A DNA stretch of 48,643 nt from Comamonadaceae bacterium G21597-S1 (GTDB taxonomy: Bacteria; Pseudomonadota; Gammaproteobacteria; Burkholderiales; Burkholderiaceae_C): assembly GCA_027214345.1 (NCBI GenBank), contig JAPWHR010000023.1, positions 1 through 48,643 on the forward strand, read 5' to 3'. The notes beneath the pieces are model-generated. The model made no database searches and was not told where the DNA came from. It saw only the letters and a list, made by a program, of their open reading frames with translations. This document shows positions 18,417-26,190 of this stretch, piece after piece. Each line of letters starts with the position of its first letter. Within the stretch, counting starts at the first letter, position 1. A program made the position numbers and the translations under genes.

Positions 18417-19207
18417 CCGATACAAAAGGCAACGGGCCGGGCGCTGCGAACGACCGACCCGCCGAGGCTCATACGAAAACTGACCGACATATTATCGTCG
18501 CCCCGGCACTCGATGTAAACGCCACGCGACCAGTGGACGATCTAGAACAGTGCAGACAAGAACGCGAAGCCGCGGAACAGGCCCGCGCGTTGATGTTCGG
18601 GCGGAACAGTGCCGCGATCGTTCGAGTTTCGAAATACAGCTTGGGTTGGGGTCGCTGTCGCGGCGCGCTGGGCTTCAAGCCGCCCAAATTCCATCGGATC
18701 GAATCCGACCTGGGCCGCATGTGCTTTGAGTTTCCCCCCGCGTCGCCTGCCGGGAGGGTGCTACCTCGAACGATCCTCGGAACGCTGGTGGGTCACGACT
18801 CGAAGACCAACATCGGGTTGACCGATCTACGCCATGCGTTCACAAAGAGACTTCGAGAGGCTAGAACACACCACGACAAGGTCTTCGCCATTGCCGCGTT
18901 CAAGCTGGAGACCCGCGCGCTTCAATTGGAGTACCTGATTGATGATGCCGGCATTGATCGCCGGGTCCTTTTCGAGGGTCAGTTCTTGTTCGACGAAGAC
19001 ACGCTCGAACAGATGCTCGATCCGGGACGCCTGACCGCCCGTGATGACTATGCAGCGCGCCTATACCTCGCACTGCGCCGTCTTGGGTTTCCGCGACCTC
19101 ATGGAAAGAACATGCGCGCTGCGATTGACCGCATCGAAGAGTGGGCACGAGTCAACCCGGTGCCCGAGTGGCTGCGCATTGTCAAATCGCAAGGCGGTGC
19201 AGCATGA
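18413..19207 (+). CDS. Unknown protein of the integrative element
   Basis: 264 residues; I do not recognise the family. It starts with a polar stretch of about 40 residues. The rest is mixed alpha/beta with many Arg and Asp residues; notable segments are YSLGWGRCRGALGFKPPKFH (about 83-102) and FEGQFLFDEDTLEQML. It has no signal peptide or membrane segment. It sits between the AlpA-like regulator and the replication protein, overlapping both as ATGA, so it is expressed with them. A role in replication or regulation of the element is only suggested by position. Confidence 0.7.
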   Translation: MTDTKGNGPGAANDRPAEAHTKTDRHIIVAPALDVNATRPVDDLEQCRQEREAAEQARALMFGRNSAAIVRVSKYSLGWGRCRGALGFKPPKFHRIESDLGRMCFEFPPASPAGRVLPRTILGTLVGHDSKTNIGLTDLRHAFTKRLREARTHHDKVFAIAAFKLETRALQLEYLIDDAGIDRRVLFEGQFLFDEDTLEQMLDPGRLTARDDYAARLYLALRRLGFPRPHGKNMRAAIDRIEEWARVNPVPEWLRIVKSQGGAA

Positions 19208-21504
19208 ACGCGGTTACCGATCTTCCGGGCTGGTTGACCGGCGGCGACAGGCTGTCGCACAGCATGCAATTGCGCGCCGTCTTGCCACCACAAATGCAGG
19301 CGGCGAACCGATGGCTGGTGCACCGTGAAAAGCAGCCTTTTTACCCTGACGGCACGCCGCGCCGTGGCGAACTGGACACTCCGGAAGACGTGGCGCGCAT
19401 GGGTACCTTTGATGATGCACTGCGAACCTATCAGGCCGGGGGGTTCGATGGCATCGGGTTTGCGCTTGGTGACGGGTGGCAGGGCATTGACCTCGACTAC
19501 ATTGAATCCAACGGGCTCGCGCACCTGGTTGATCAATTGCCCGGCTATGTCGAGCACAGCCCAAGCGGCAAGGGGGTGCACGCGATTGGATTTGGGGAAT
19601 CGTTCAATAACTTGGACGCCAATGCTTCCGGGGTTGAGGCGTACTGCAGCAAGCGGTTCTTCACTGTCACGGGTGATCGGGGGCGCGGCACCATCGCATG
19701 CATCGCGGGCTTTGTGCGTGCCGCGATTGAGCCGGTGCACAGTTCGAAGGCCCGGAAGTCGGCCGCATCCAACAACGACGATGCTCAAGGCACGCCGATT
19801 GCCGAGGGCAGTAGAAACGTGGCGCTGGCATCGCTGGCCGGAACCATGCGAAGCCGAGGCATGACAGCGAGTGCAATCGAGGCGGGATTGCTTGCACACA
19901 ACAGTGAAAGATGCGTGCCCCCGTTGCCCGACAAGGAGGTGCGGCAGATCGCGCGATCAATGGCCAGATACCCGGTCACAAACGACGCAGCGCACGATGA
20001 TGCGTCCCACTTGTTTGGTGCCGTGCCGTGTGAAGGTATCGAATGGCCCGAGCTTCAACCGCTGATCGCCAAGATCGAAGCGCAGGAATACCCGCTGGAC
20101 GCATTGCCCGATGCTGTGCGCTGCGCCGTGCAGGAAGTGGCCGGGTTTGTGAAGGCTCCAGTGCCGCTGATCGCCACATCGGCGCTGGCGGCGCTGTCCC
20201 TGGCGATACAGGCGCATGTAGACGTGCAGCGAGCCGACAAGCTGCATGGCCCGTGTGGTCTGTTCCTGCTGGCGATCGCTGAAAGCGGCGAACGCAAGAC
20301 TACATGCGACGGGTTTTTCACCAAGGCTATCCACGACCACGAGGCGGCAATGCTTGAGGTCGCAAAGCCGGCGATCCTGGCCCAGAAGTCAGAGCATGCG
20401 GCATGGTCTGCGAAGCGCGCCGGTCTGCTGGAGAAGATCAAGACTCTGTCGAAGGGGGGCAATTCCACTGCGGCCAAAGCTCAAGAACTGCACGACCTTG
20501 ACGACAACGAACCAACAGCGCCGCGTGTGCCGAGGCTGGTCTACGGCGACACGACGCCGGAAGAGTTGGGATTCAAACTTGCGATGGTATGGCCCTCCGG
20601 GGGGGTTATCAGTAGCGAAGCCGGGACCGTGTTCGGCGGGCACGCCATGGGGAAGGATTCGGCCATGCGCAATATGGCGATGCTGAATCAGCTTTGGGAC
20701 GGCGCAACACTCAAGGTAGATCGCAGAACCTCGGCCAGTTTCACCGTGCAAGGCGCACGGTTGACGATCGCATTGCAGGTGCAGGAAGCCACCTTGCGCG
20801 CGTTCTTTGAGAGCCTCAAGGGGTTGGCACGCGGCATGGGCTTTCTGGCGCGGTTCTTGGTGTCCTGGCCGGAATCAACACAGGGCACTCGCTATTTCAC
20901 CGAGGCCCCGACCAACTGGCCCCACCTGGCGGCATTCAACAACCGGCTGTCCGCAATATTGAATCGCCTCGTGGCCATTGATTCCGATGGCGGCCTGACT
21001 CCGGCCATGCTGACGCTGGCCCCGGAAGCGAAGGCGGCATGGGTGAGGTTCCACGATGCGATTGAAGCGGAGTTGTCGCCCGGGGGGGAACTCGCGGAAG
21101 TGCGCGACGTGGCCAGCAAATGCGCAGACAACGCGGCGCGGCTGGCAGCGCTGTTTCACGTCTTCGCCGGAAGCATCGGACCGATCGACCTTGCGGCGAT
21201 GGAGGCGGGGGCGGGCATCGCAGCATGGCACCTGCAAGAAGCAAGGCGGTTCCTGGGTGAACTGGCGATGCCGGCCGAAGTGTCGAACCCGATGCGGCTG
21301 GAGGCTTGGATGCTCGACTACTGCCGGCGCGAGAAAACCGACACGGTGCCCACGCGGGAAGTGCAGCGGCGCGGACCGAAGAGCTTGCGGGAAAAGGCGG
21401 CATGGGCCGATGCCGTCAGGGAGCTATCCGAGTTGGGCCGGGCGCGACTGGTGCAGGACGGCAAGAAGCGGCAGGTGCAGATCAATCCCTTGCTGCTGGC
21501 GTGA
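19204..21504 (+). CDS. Primase-like/DUF3987 replication protein
   Basis: 766-residue multidomain protein probably starting replication of the element. The N-terminal part (about 25-175) looks like an archaeo-eukaryotic-type primase/polymerase: GWQGIDLDYIES with the acidic pair D96/D98, and HSPSGKGVHAIGF. A PriCT-like helical region follows (about 198-257: EGSRNVALASLAGTMRSRGM to RQIARSMARY). From about 285 the DUF3987 domain, helicase-like, carries a Walker-A-like GERKTT at 362-367. The final 90 residues may be a winged helix (REVQRRGPKSLREKAAW). The AEP active site is judged from two motifs only. The stop lies directly before an array of 9-bp repeats, a plausible origin. Confidence 0.8.
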   Translation: MNAVTDLPGWLTGGDRLSHSMQLRAVLPPQMQAANRWLVHREKQPFYPDGTPRRGELDTPEDVARMGTFDDALRTYQAGGFDGIGFALGDGWQGIDLDYIESNGLAHLVDQLPGYVEHSPSGKGVHAIGFGESFNNLDANASGVEAYCSKRFFTVTGDRGRGTIACIAGFVRAAIEPVHSSKARKSAASNNDDAQGTPIAEGSRNVALASLAGTMRSRGMTASAIEAGLLAHNSERCVPPLPDKEVRQIARSMARYPVTNDAAHDDASHLFGAVPCEGIEWPELQPLIAKIEAQEYPLDALPDAVRCAVQEVAGFVKAPVPLIATSALAALSLAIQAHVDVQRADKLHGPCGLFLLAIAESGERKTTCDGFFTKAIHDHEAAMLEVAKPAILAQKSEHAAWSAKRAGLLEKIKTLSKGGNSTAAKAQELHDLDDNEPTAPRVPRLVYGDTTPEELGFKLAMVWPSGGVISSEAGTVFGGHAMGKDSAMRNMAMLNQLWDGATLKVDRRTSASFTVQGARLTIALQVQEATLRAFFESLKGLARGMGFLARFLVSWPESTQGTRYFTEAPTNWPHLAAFNNRLSAILNRLVAIDSDGGLTPAMLTLAPEAKAAWVRFHDAIEAELSPGGELAEVRDVASKCADNAARLAALFHVFAGSIGPIDLAAMEAGAGIAAWHLQEARRFLGELAMPAEVSNPMRLEAWMLDYCRREKTDTVPTREVQRRGPKSLREKAAWADAVRELSELGRARLVQDGKKRQVQINPLLLA

Positions 21505-21942
21505 ACCCGCCAACTGTCGCAGAAGTCGCAACTGTCACTGTCGCAACTGCCCCAGACACGAAAGTGGCTGGAGCCGTCAATACCGACTACCGAACAGTGT
21601 TTTGCAGACACTGCGACGGCGACAGTTGCGACAGTTGCGACAGTTGATCGATCGGATATCGAGGTTTTCAACTTTGCGACAGTGACAGTTGCGATAGTTG
21701 CGACAGATGCCGTAATCCCCTATCCCATTCGGATAGCAGTTCCTCGCTGGCAGTGACAGAAGAACCATGCGTGCGCGAGGGTATTGATCTAAATCAGAAT
21801 CGTTTGCATTTAGATTGACCCTGACCCAGAACCTCCAGAACTCAGGGACCCACGACGCTCGCGCATCAATGGACTCGTGCGCAACTCAGTGACCATGCTC
21901 ACCGTGGCGCCAGAATCCGACACCTAGTCTCCTTGGTAGCGA
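21505..21942. other. Gene-free region with iteron-like repeats and hairpins
   Basis: 438 bases without a credible gene between the replication gene and the lipoprotein gene. It holds the 9-bp repeats at 21512-21708, a hairpin ATCTAAAT (21787-21794) with ATTTAGAT (21808-21815), and directly after it a shorter inverted repeat CCCTGA/TCAGGG (about 21819-21847). This is what a cis-acting origin or control region of a satellite may look like; function is inferred. Confidence 0.5.
21512..21708. repeat. Iteron-like 9-bp repeats in two inverted clusters
   Basis: Cluster A (21512-21550) contains AACTGTCGC, a degenerate AGAAGTCGC, AACTGTCAC and TGTCGC. Cluster B has three exact tandem GCGACAGTT units (21619-21645) and, at 21676-21708, GCGACAG, TGACAGTT, GCGATAGTT and GCGACAGAT. 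Cluster B is the reverse complement of A, so the two face each other across about 60 bases. The period is 9 bp, so the units read as in-frame tripeptides in some frames, but no gene start or stop supports translation. Confidence 0.8.
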
Positions 21943-22659
21943 TTAACAATATCGCCTACGTTCAGCGATGCAGTTGAACTTGGAAATTGCATCGTTGCTC
22001 TTTGCATCCAAGACTCTTTTCAGATTCCTTAAGTAGGTGTCGTATTGCTCTTGCGCCGATGATGCATTCATACTTCGCGCAAGAAACGCCCTGCCCATGA
22101 ATATCTTCACTTGGTTTCGACAGTCGTCCAATTGATATGTCGTTTTAGGTGCAAAACTGTAGCCATCAGATTTCCTTATGCAAAGAGGAACTCCTAGATC
22201 GAGTTCCAGTCCATCTGCTTCATGCGATGAATAGAATTTTGGAACATCAATAGGTGGACATTCAGAGCTAGGATCGCCTGCTTTGCGATTCTCAAAATAC
22301 CTCACATAGCAGTCAAACGTCGATGGCACCTGCTTGAGAAGATTGTCAAAAATTGCTTTGAGCTTTTCGTCTGAGCAATTGCCATAGCTCTTGAGCGCAT
22401 TGGTGTAGTTAGCGACGCTCTGACGGCATGCGGCAAATTCACCTTGATACTTGAAGCCTCCTTCAACATCACTCCGATACAGGCACCCGGGCTGGAACGG
22501 AATCATTGATGAGGCACAAGCATTTGGGTAAGTCTGGATGGGCCACCCACTCCCCGTGCCGAGGGTTCCGCAACCTGAAAGAATGACAGCAAAAAACAGA
22601 CTGAGATTGACAGATGCATTGCGGAGCAGCGGCAGTAGGGTTCTTTGTGTATTTGCCAT
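21943..22659 (-). CDS. Putative lipoprotein, element cargo
   Basis: 238 residues, family not recognised. N-terminus: charged start, hydrophobic core NLSLFFAVILSGC, with a lipobox LSGC giving lipidated C30, so it should be anchored in a membrane facing the periplasm. The mature part has seven or more further cysteines (for example ACASSM, PGCLYRSD, ECPPID), suggesting disulfides. Base composition is far more AT-rich than the chromosome, indicating recent acquisition. ATG 22659 is chosen over GTG 22665. It lies 37 bases downstream of the secreted-protein gene, so the two are probably co-expressed. Confidence 0.7.
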   Translation of the reverse strand: MANTQRTLLPLLRNASVNLSLFFAVILSGCGTLGTGSGWPIQTYPNACASSMIPFQPGCLYRSDVEGGFKYQGEFAACRQSVANYTNALKSYGNCSDEKLKAIFDNLLKQVPSTFDCYVRYFENRKAGDPSSECPPIDVPKFYSSHEADGLELDLGVPLCIRKSDGYSFAPKTTYQLDDCRNQVKIFMGRAFLARSMNASSAQEQYDTYLRNLKRVLDAKSNDAISKFNCIAERRRYC

Positions 22660-22696
22660 GTTCACAATTTAATGTCGCCAGCGTTTCGACATGAAT

Positions 22697-23263
22697 TCAA
22701 TCTGCTACTTTCGGCAGAATGCAGATCAGAATGTGTCGTGCCAACATTGAACGGAACATTCGTATCGAATCGGCAAGTGGAGCACCTGTCTTTCCAAACA
22801 ATGTCCAGAACTCTGGAAGGCTGTCGGACTTGATGACTCCTTCCCCTTCGAGCCGCGCCAAGTGCACGCCGGCATCGTATTCAATGAGTGTGTAAACGAA
22901 AAACGCCCATTGATCGACCTGCCGTTCTTGAACACGCGGGGTTACCGCCTTGGTCAATACTCGAAGGCTACCGAGCAAGCTCCCTGCGTTCCATTTCGCC
23001 ACTCTCATTACGTGTTCCCGACTATCCGTGGCGCGCAAACTTCGCCTCAGATCTTTCTGATTCAACTCACCTTTGAGCCACTCTTCTTCCCGTGGCGACA
23101 GAGAAGGTATTGCCGCTTCAAGACGCTCGATTTCGGGAAGTAGCGCTTTGGCTAACTCGCTAGGATCGCCCGAATGTCCCGGCATCCGACAGGAATCTGG
23201 AGCCGCCCAAACAGCACCCGACAAAAAGCAGCCGACGACGACCGCAACGAATCGCAGCTTCAT
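22697..23263 (-). CDS. Putative secreted protein, element cargo
   Basis: 188 residues, family not recognised. A signal peptide is clear: MKLRFVAVVVGCFLSGAVWA with cleavage likely after AWA. The mature protein is mostly helical and charged (LLPEIERLEAAIPSLSPREE, ELNQKDLRRSL), with one Cys near each end. ATG 23263 has GGAGG and GAGG upstream; in-frame codons up to 23503 lack protein character. First of the two minus-strand cargo genes; it faces the right end of the element. Confidence 0.72.
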   Translation of the reverse strand: MKLRFVAVVVGCFLSGAVWAAPDSCRMPGHSGDPSELAKALLPEIERLEAAIPSLSPREEEWLKGELNQKDLRRSLRATDSREHVMRVAKWNAGSLLGSLRVLTKAVTPRVQERQVDQWAFFVYTLIEYDAGVHLARLEGEGVIKSDSLPEFWTLFGKTGAPLADSIRMFRSMLARHILICILPKVAD

Positions 23264-23649
23264 ATTCCTCGCCTCCAAATTTTTCAAATTTTTCTCCGAG
23301 TCGAACCCAACAGAATCCCGAGTCAATGACTTTCGAATCTGAAACTGACTCGCAGGATTCGCACGACCACCCCGAAACCCTTTCCGTCGATCCCGTGGGG
23401 CGTCCCCCCCCTGGCCGGCGATCCGGCACCAGAAGCCCCCTTGAGCATATGGCAATCGATGGGCGGGGTCGAGTGCGGGGGGAGCGTGCTTACGTGCCGC
23501 CACGGGGCCATCTGAGCGGTTGCCGGGGCATCGACGGGGGGGAATGGTGCCAGGGTTTGCGGTACCGATGTCGACGACAGCGTCAAGGGCTTATGATCGA
23601 GCACGGCTGGTTTCATCACTGGGGGTACTCATCACCTTATGTGGGTATG

Positions 23650-23660
23650 GATGAGGGTAC
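23650..23660. promoter_or_regulatory. Putative integrase arm-type site, right end
   Basis: GATGAGGGTAC, identical to 16677-16687 at the left end and lying 49 bases inside attR. Confidence 0.5.
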
Positions 23661-23709
23661 AAGAGAAAAACGCCCCTGGAACCCGCATGAATGCTAGCGG
23701 TACGAAAGA

Positions 23710-23722
23710 CACAGCTTCCGCC
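23710..23722 (+). repeat. attR core
   Basis: CACAGCTTCCGCC, exact copy of the tRNA-Ser 3' end. The next base is A, so the copy reads G-CCA, the complete 3' end of the pre-insertion tRNA gene. Confidence 0.85.
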
Positions 23723-23853
23723 ACCCCTTCCCCCGCCCCCCTCCCGGCGCACAATCCCCCCATGCGGGCCACCAATCCTTTTCCCCAACCCGATGACGAA
23801 CGCCGGGGGCCGATGCCGCCGGTGCCGGGTCGACAGCCGCGCGAGGCCGGTCG

Positions 23854-25035
23854 TCAGCTGGCGATCCAGGCCGACACGACGAACACGAACGGTGTCGCGA
23901 TCGCCGCGTAGCGGCAGCGGTCGAGCCAGTACGCGACCACGGCGTTGCGCTCCTTGGTGCGGTCGATGCGCACCTGCACGTTGTCCAATTCGAAACCCCG
24001 GATTGCATCTTCGCTCAGGCCCAGGGCCGGCTGGTAGATGTTGCGCGGCTCGTTGTACAGCGTCGTCGTCGGCCGGGTCACGATGCAGTTCACCACCAGG
24101 TTGACCGCCACCACCACCAGCCAGGCAACAACCGCGGCCATGCCCCAGGCCATCGGCGCCGTGGACGATTCCGGTTCGAACAGCTTGGCCGCATAGGCCA
24201 GCGCGCCGCCAATGGCCACCAACAGCAGCGACAGCAGGGTGTTCGCCTGTGCCAGCAACACGTCGCCGGTCTGCAGACGGCCCTTGAGGTGTTCCATCGC
24301 CGCGTGTTCGGCCCATTGCGCATAGTTCCAGGTCGGCATGGTGTGCTCCTGCGGCCGTGGTGCCGTGGCGCGGCCCGGCAGGCAGACGCTGCTGCCCAGC
24401 CGCGCCGCGGCATCGACCAGGTCCTGCGGCTGGTCGATGTCGACGACGTAATGGTCGTTCATGGTGTCCATGTGCAGCACCGATTCCGGATGCGCGTCCA
24501 TGTAGTCGCGACACGCCAGGTACCGGTCGCTCGCGAGAATCGTGCGCACGACCCGAGCGGACGCCAGCACCGGATTGCCGCGCCGCGTGCCATCGACCCG
24601 GGGCACGACAAAGTCATGCTCCGCGCGCTGGCCAAATGTTCCGATCACGTCGCGCAGGTCGGCCGCTGTCAACAGCGGCTGGTCGCACAACACCAGCAAC
24701 ACCGCGTCCATGTCGGCCACCACGGCTTGCAGGCCCAGCCGAACCGACGTGCCTTTTCCGCTTGCCGCATCCGGGTTGTGCAGCAAGCGCACACCGGTGG
24801 CGGCCACCACAACGGGGGCGATGGCCGCATGGTGGACACCGGTCACCACGACGATGTCCGAGACGCCAGCGCCGCGCAATGCGTCGATCTGGCGTCGTAC
24901 CAGCGGCACGCCGTCGATGCCGATCAGCGCCTTGGCCGCGCCACCGAGCCGGGAACCCTGACCCGCCGCCAGGATGACGGCCGCGACGCGCAGCGGCGGC
25001 GACCGCTGCGGCTGCACGGGGCCTTGCGCCACCAT
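23854..25035 (-). CDS. MocA-like nucleotidyltransferase fused to a membrane domain
   Basis: 393 residues. Residues about 16-210 are a MobA/MocA-type NTP transferase that would add a nucleotide to the molybdenum cofactor: LAAGQGSRLG at 22-31, K35, LLVLCDQPLL and the C-terminal VDIDQPQDLVDAA. This fits the XdhC gene upstream and the molybdo-hydroxylase of the same operon. Without any stop the frame runs through a linker of about 20 residues into a 161-residue domain with three hydrophobic segments (about 265-285, 295-319 and 375-392) and a charged helical middle; I do not recognise this part. An internal ATG at 24339 with AGGAG upstream could start the second part alone. Plain MocA proteins are about 200 residues. 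Confidence 0.75.
   Translation of the reverse strand: MVAQGPVQPQRSPPLRVAAVILAAGQGSRLGGAAKALIGIDGVPLVRRQIDALRGAGVSDIVVVTGVHHAAIAPVVVAATGVRLLHNPDAASGKGTSVRLGLQAVVADMDAVLLVLCDQPLLTAADLRDVIGTFGQRAEHDFVVPRVDGTRRGNPVLASARVVRTILASDRYLACRDYMDAHPESVLHMDTMNDHYVVDIDQPQDLVDAAARLGSSVCLPGRATAPRPQEHTMPTWNYAQWAEHAAMEHLKGRLQTGDVLLAQANTLLSLLLVAIGGALAYAAKLFEPESSTAPMAWGMAAVVAWLVVVAVNLVVNCIVTRPTTTLYNEPRNIYQPALGLSEDAIRGFELDNVQVRIDRTKERNAVVAYWLDRCRYAAIATPFVFVVSAWIAS
24337..24352 (-). promoter_or_regulatory. Internal ribosome site and ATG within the fused frame
   Basis: On the minus strand AGGAG lies seven bases before ATG 24339, a better ribosome site than that of most genes here. It suggests that the membrane domain (23854-24339, 161 residues) can be made on its own even though no stop codon separates it from the transferase. 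Confidence 0.5.
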
Positions 25036-25052
25036 CGTGGAGTCTCCCGCGG

Positions 25053-26165
25053 TTAACCGTTGGCGGAGCCCGCAACGACGCGGGACGGCGCCGCACCGCT
25101 GGAGCGGCCCGAAGTTGCGGCGACGGGCGTCTCGATCGCCATCATGTCCGAACCGGCACGACGCGACAGCGCGACGCCGTTCTTGCATGCCAGCACCTCG
25201 GCCATGATGCTGACCGCGATCTCGGCCGGTGTCTTGCTGCCGATGTGCAGACCGGTCGGCCCGTGCAGCCGGTCCATCGTCGCGGCATCCAGACCGAAAT
25301 GCAGCATCAGCCGCTCGCGCCGGGCCGCCTGGTTGCGGCGCGAACCGATGGCTCCGACATAGAAGGCCTGCGACTGCAAGGCGTCGATCAGTGCCAGGTC
25401 GTCGAGCTTGGGATCGTGGCTGAGCGCGACGATGCAGCTGCGCCGGTTCGGCGCGAACGCGGCCACCGCGTCGTCGGGCATGTCCGCGACAACCTGCACT
25501 GGCGCTCCGGACCAGTTCCCGCGGTACTCGGTGCGTGGGTCGCAGACCGTCACGGCGAAGCCGCAGGACACGGCCATCGAAGACAGATACTCCGCCAGCG
25601 CACCGGCGCCGATCAGCAACATGCGGTATCCGGGCCCGAAGGTTGTGCACAACTGCGTCTCCGACAGCATCAGCCCGTCGGTTGCCGCACCGTCCTGCAG
25701 CTGCACGGAGCCGTCGCGCAGGTTCAGGATGCGGCGTACCAGTGTGCCGGCGTCGAGCGCGGCGACCAGTTCGCCCAGCCGCTGTGGGTCGGGATCGTAT
25801 TCGGCCAGCAGCTCCAGCGTGCCGCCACACGGCAGGCCGAACCGATGCGCTTCGTCGGCGCTCAGCCCGTACACCAGCGTCTCCGGCAAGCCACACAGCC
25901 GCGCCGTCTCGGCGCCCTTCCGCGCCGTGCCGGTCGCCGACGGGTTCGCATGGAAGCGCGTGTAGCGCTCGATCAGGTCGTCCTCGATGCAGCCGCCCGA
26001 GACCGACCCCACCACCGAACCATCATCGCCGCGCAAAGCCATGACCGATCCGACCGGACGCGGCGACGAGCCCCAGGTCCGAACCACGGTGGCCAGCATG
26101 GCGGCCTGGCCTTGCGCACGCCAGGCCTGCAGCTGGCGCAACACATGCAAGCTGAGGTTGTCCAT
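25053..26165 (-). CDS. xdhC: XdhC/CoxI family molybdenum-enzyme maturation protein
   Basis: 370 residues. XdhC binds the molybdenum cofactor, helps its sulfuration and inserts it into xanthine-dehydrogenase-type enzymes. Seen: the N-terminal CoxI domain with VVRTWGSSPRPVGSVMA and the hallmark SVSGGCIEDD (C59), and a C-terminal NAD-binding-like domain with LLIGAGALAEYLSSMA and the block YVGAIGSRRNQAARRERL, then GLHIGSKTPAEIAVSIMAEV. ATG 26165 opens the conserved part; the upstream open frame belongs to the SDR gene region. It serves the CoxLMS-type hydroxylase at the head of this operon. Confidence 0.9.
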   Translation of the reverse strand: MDNLSLHVLRQLQAWRAQGQAAMLATVVRTWGSSPRPVGSVMALRGDDGSVVGSVSGGCIEDDLIERYTRFHANPSATGTARKGAETARLCGLPETLVYGLSADEAHRFGLPCGGTLELLAEYDPDPQRLGELVAALDAGTLVRRILNLRDGSVQLQDGAATDGLMLSETQLCTTFGPGYRMLLIGAGALAEYLSSMAVSCGFAVTVCDPRTEYRGNWSGAPVQVVADMPDDAVAAFAPNRRSCIVALSHDPKLDDLALIDALQSQAFYVGAIGSRRNQAARRERLMLHFGLDAATMDRLHGPTGLHIGSKTPAEIAVSIMAEVLACKNGVALSRRAGSDMMAIETPVAATSGRSSGAAPSRVVAGSANG

Positions 26166-26190
26166 CGGCCCTATTGTGCCCCGGACTGCG

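Larger units (their letters stand above)
16551..23722 (+). mobile_element. Satellite-like integrative element in tRNA-Ser(UGA)
   Basis: Bounded by a 13-bp direct repeat CACAGCTTCCGCC at 16551-16563 (within the tRNA 3' end) and 23710-23722, giving an excised length of 7,159 bp. Contents in order: integrase next to the tRNA, AlpA-like regulator, unknown gene, primase/DUF3987 replication protein, repeat region, and two genes on the opposite strand for a lipoprotein and a secreted protein. No capsid, portal, terminase, tail or conjugation genes are seen, so it resembles a P4-like satellite or minimal integrative element. Its right cargo half is clearly AT-richer than the flanks (25 of 60 bases are G or C at 21961-22020). 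Confidence 0.85.
23264..23853. other. Gene-free right end of the element and junction
   Basis: 590 bases. It includes the promoter side of the secreted-protein gene, the putative right arm site (23650-23660), attR (23710-23722) and 131 bases of chromosomal flank rich in C-runs. Several open frames cross it, but none has a ribosome site, codon character or recognisable domain. A degenerate arm-like GTACTCATC lies at 23625-23633. Confidence 0.5.

Noticed and set aside
21306-21647. 113-residue ORF running into the 9-bp repeats
   Set aside because: It overlaps the replication gene in another frame, and its end is repeat translation (Asp-Ser-Cys units) without a family.
23326-23697. 123-residue plus-strand ORF at the right end of the element
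   Set aside because: No ribosome site, Gly/Arg-rich low-information sequence, and it runs across the putative arm site into the attachment region.
16551-23722. Prophage
   Set aside because: No capsid, portal, terminase, tail or lysis gene; 7.2 kb with integrase and replication protein only fits a satellite or small integrative element better.
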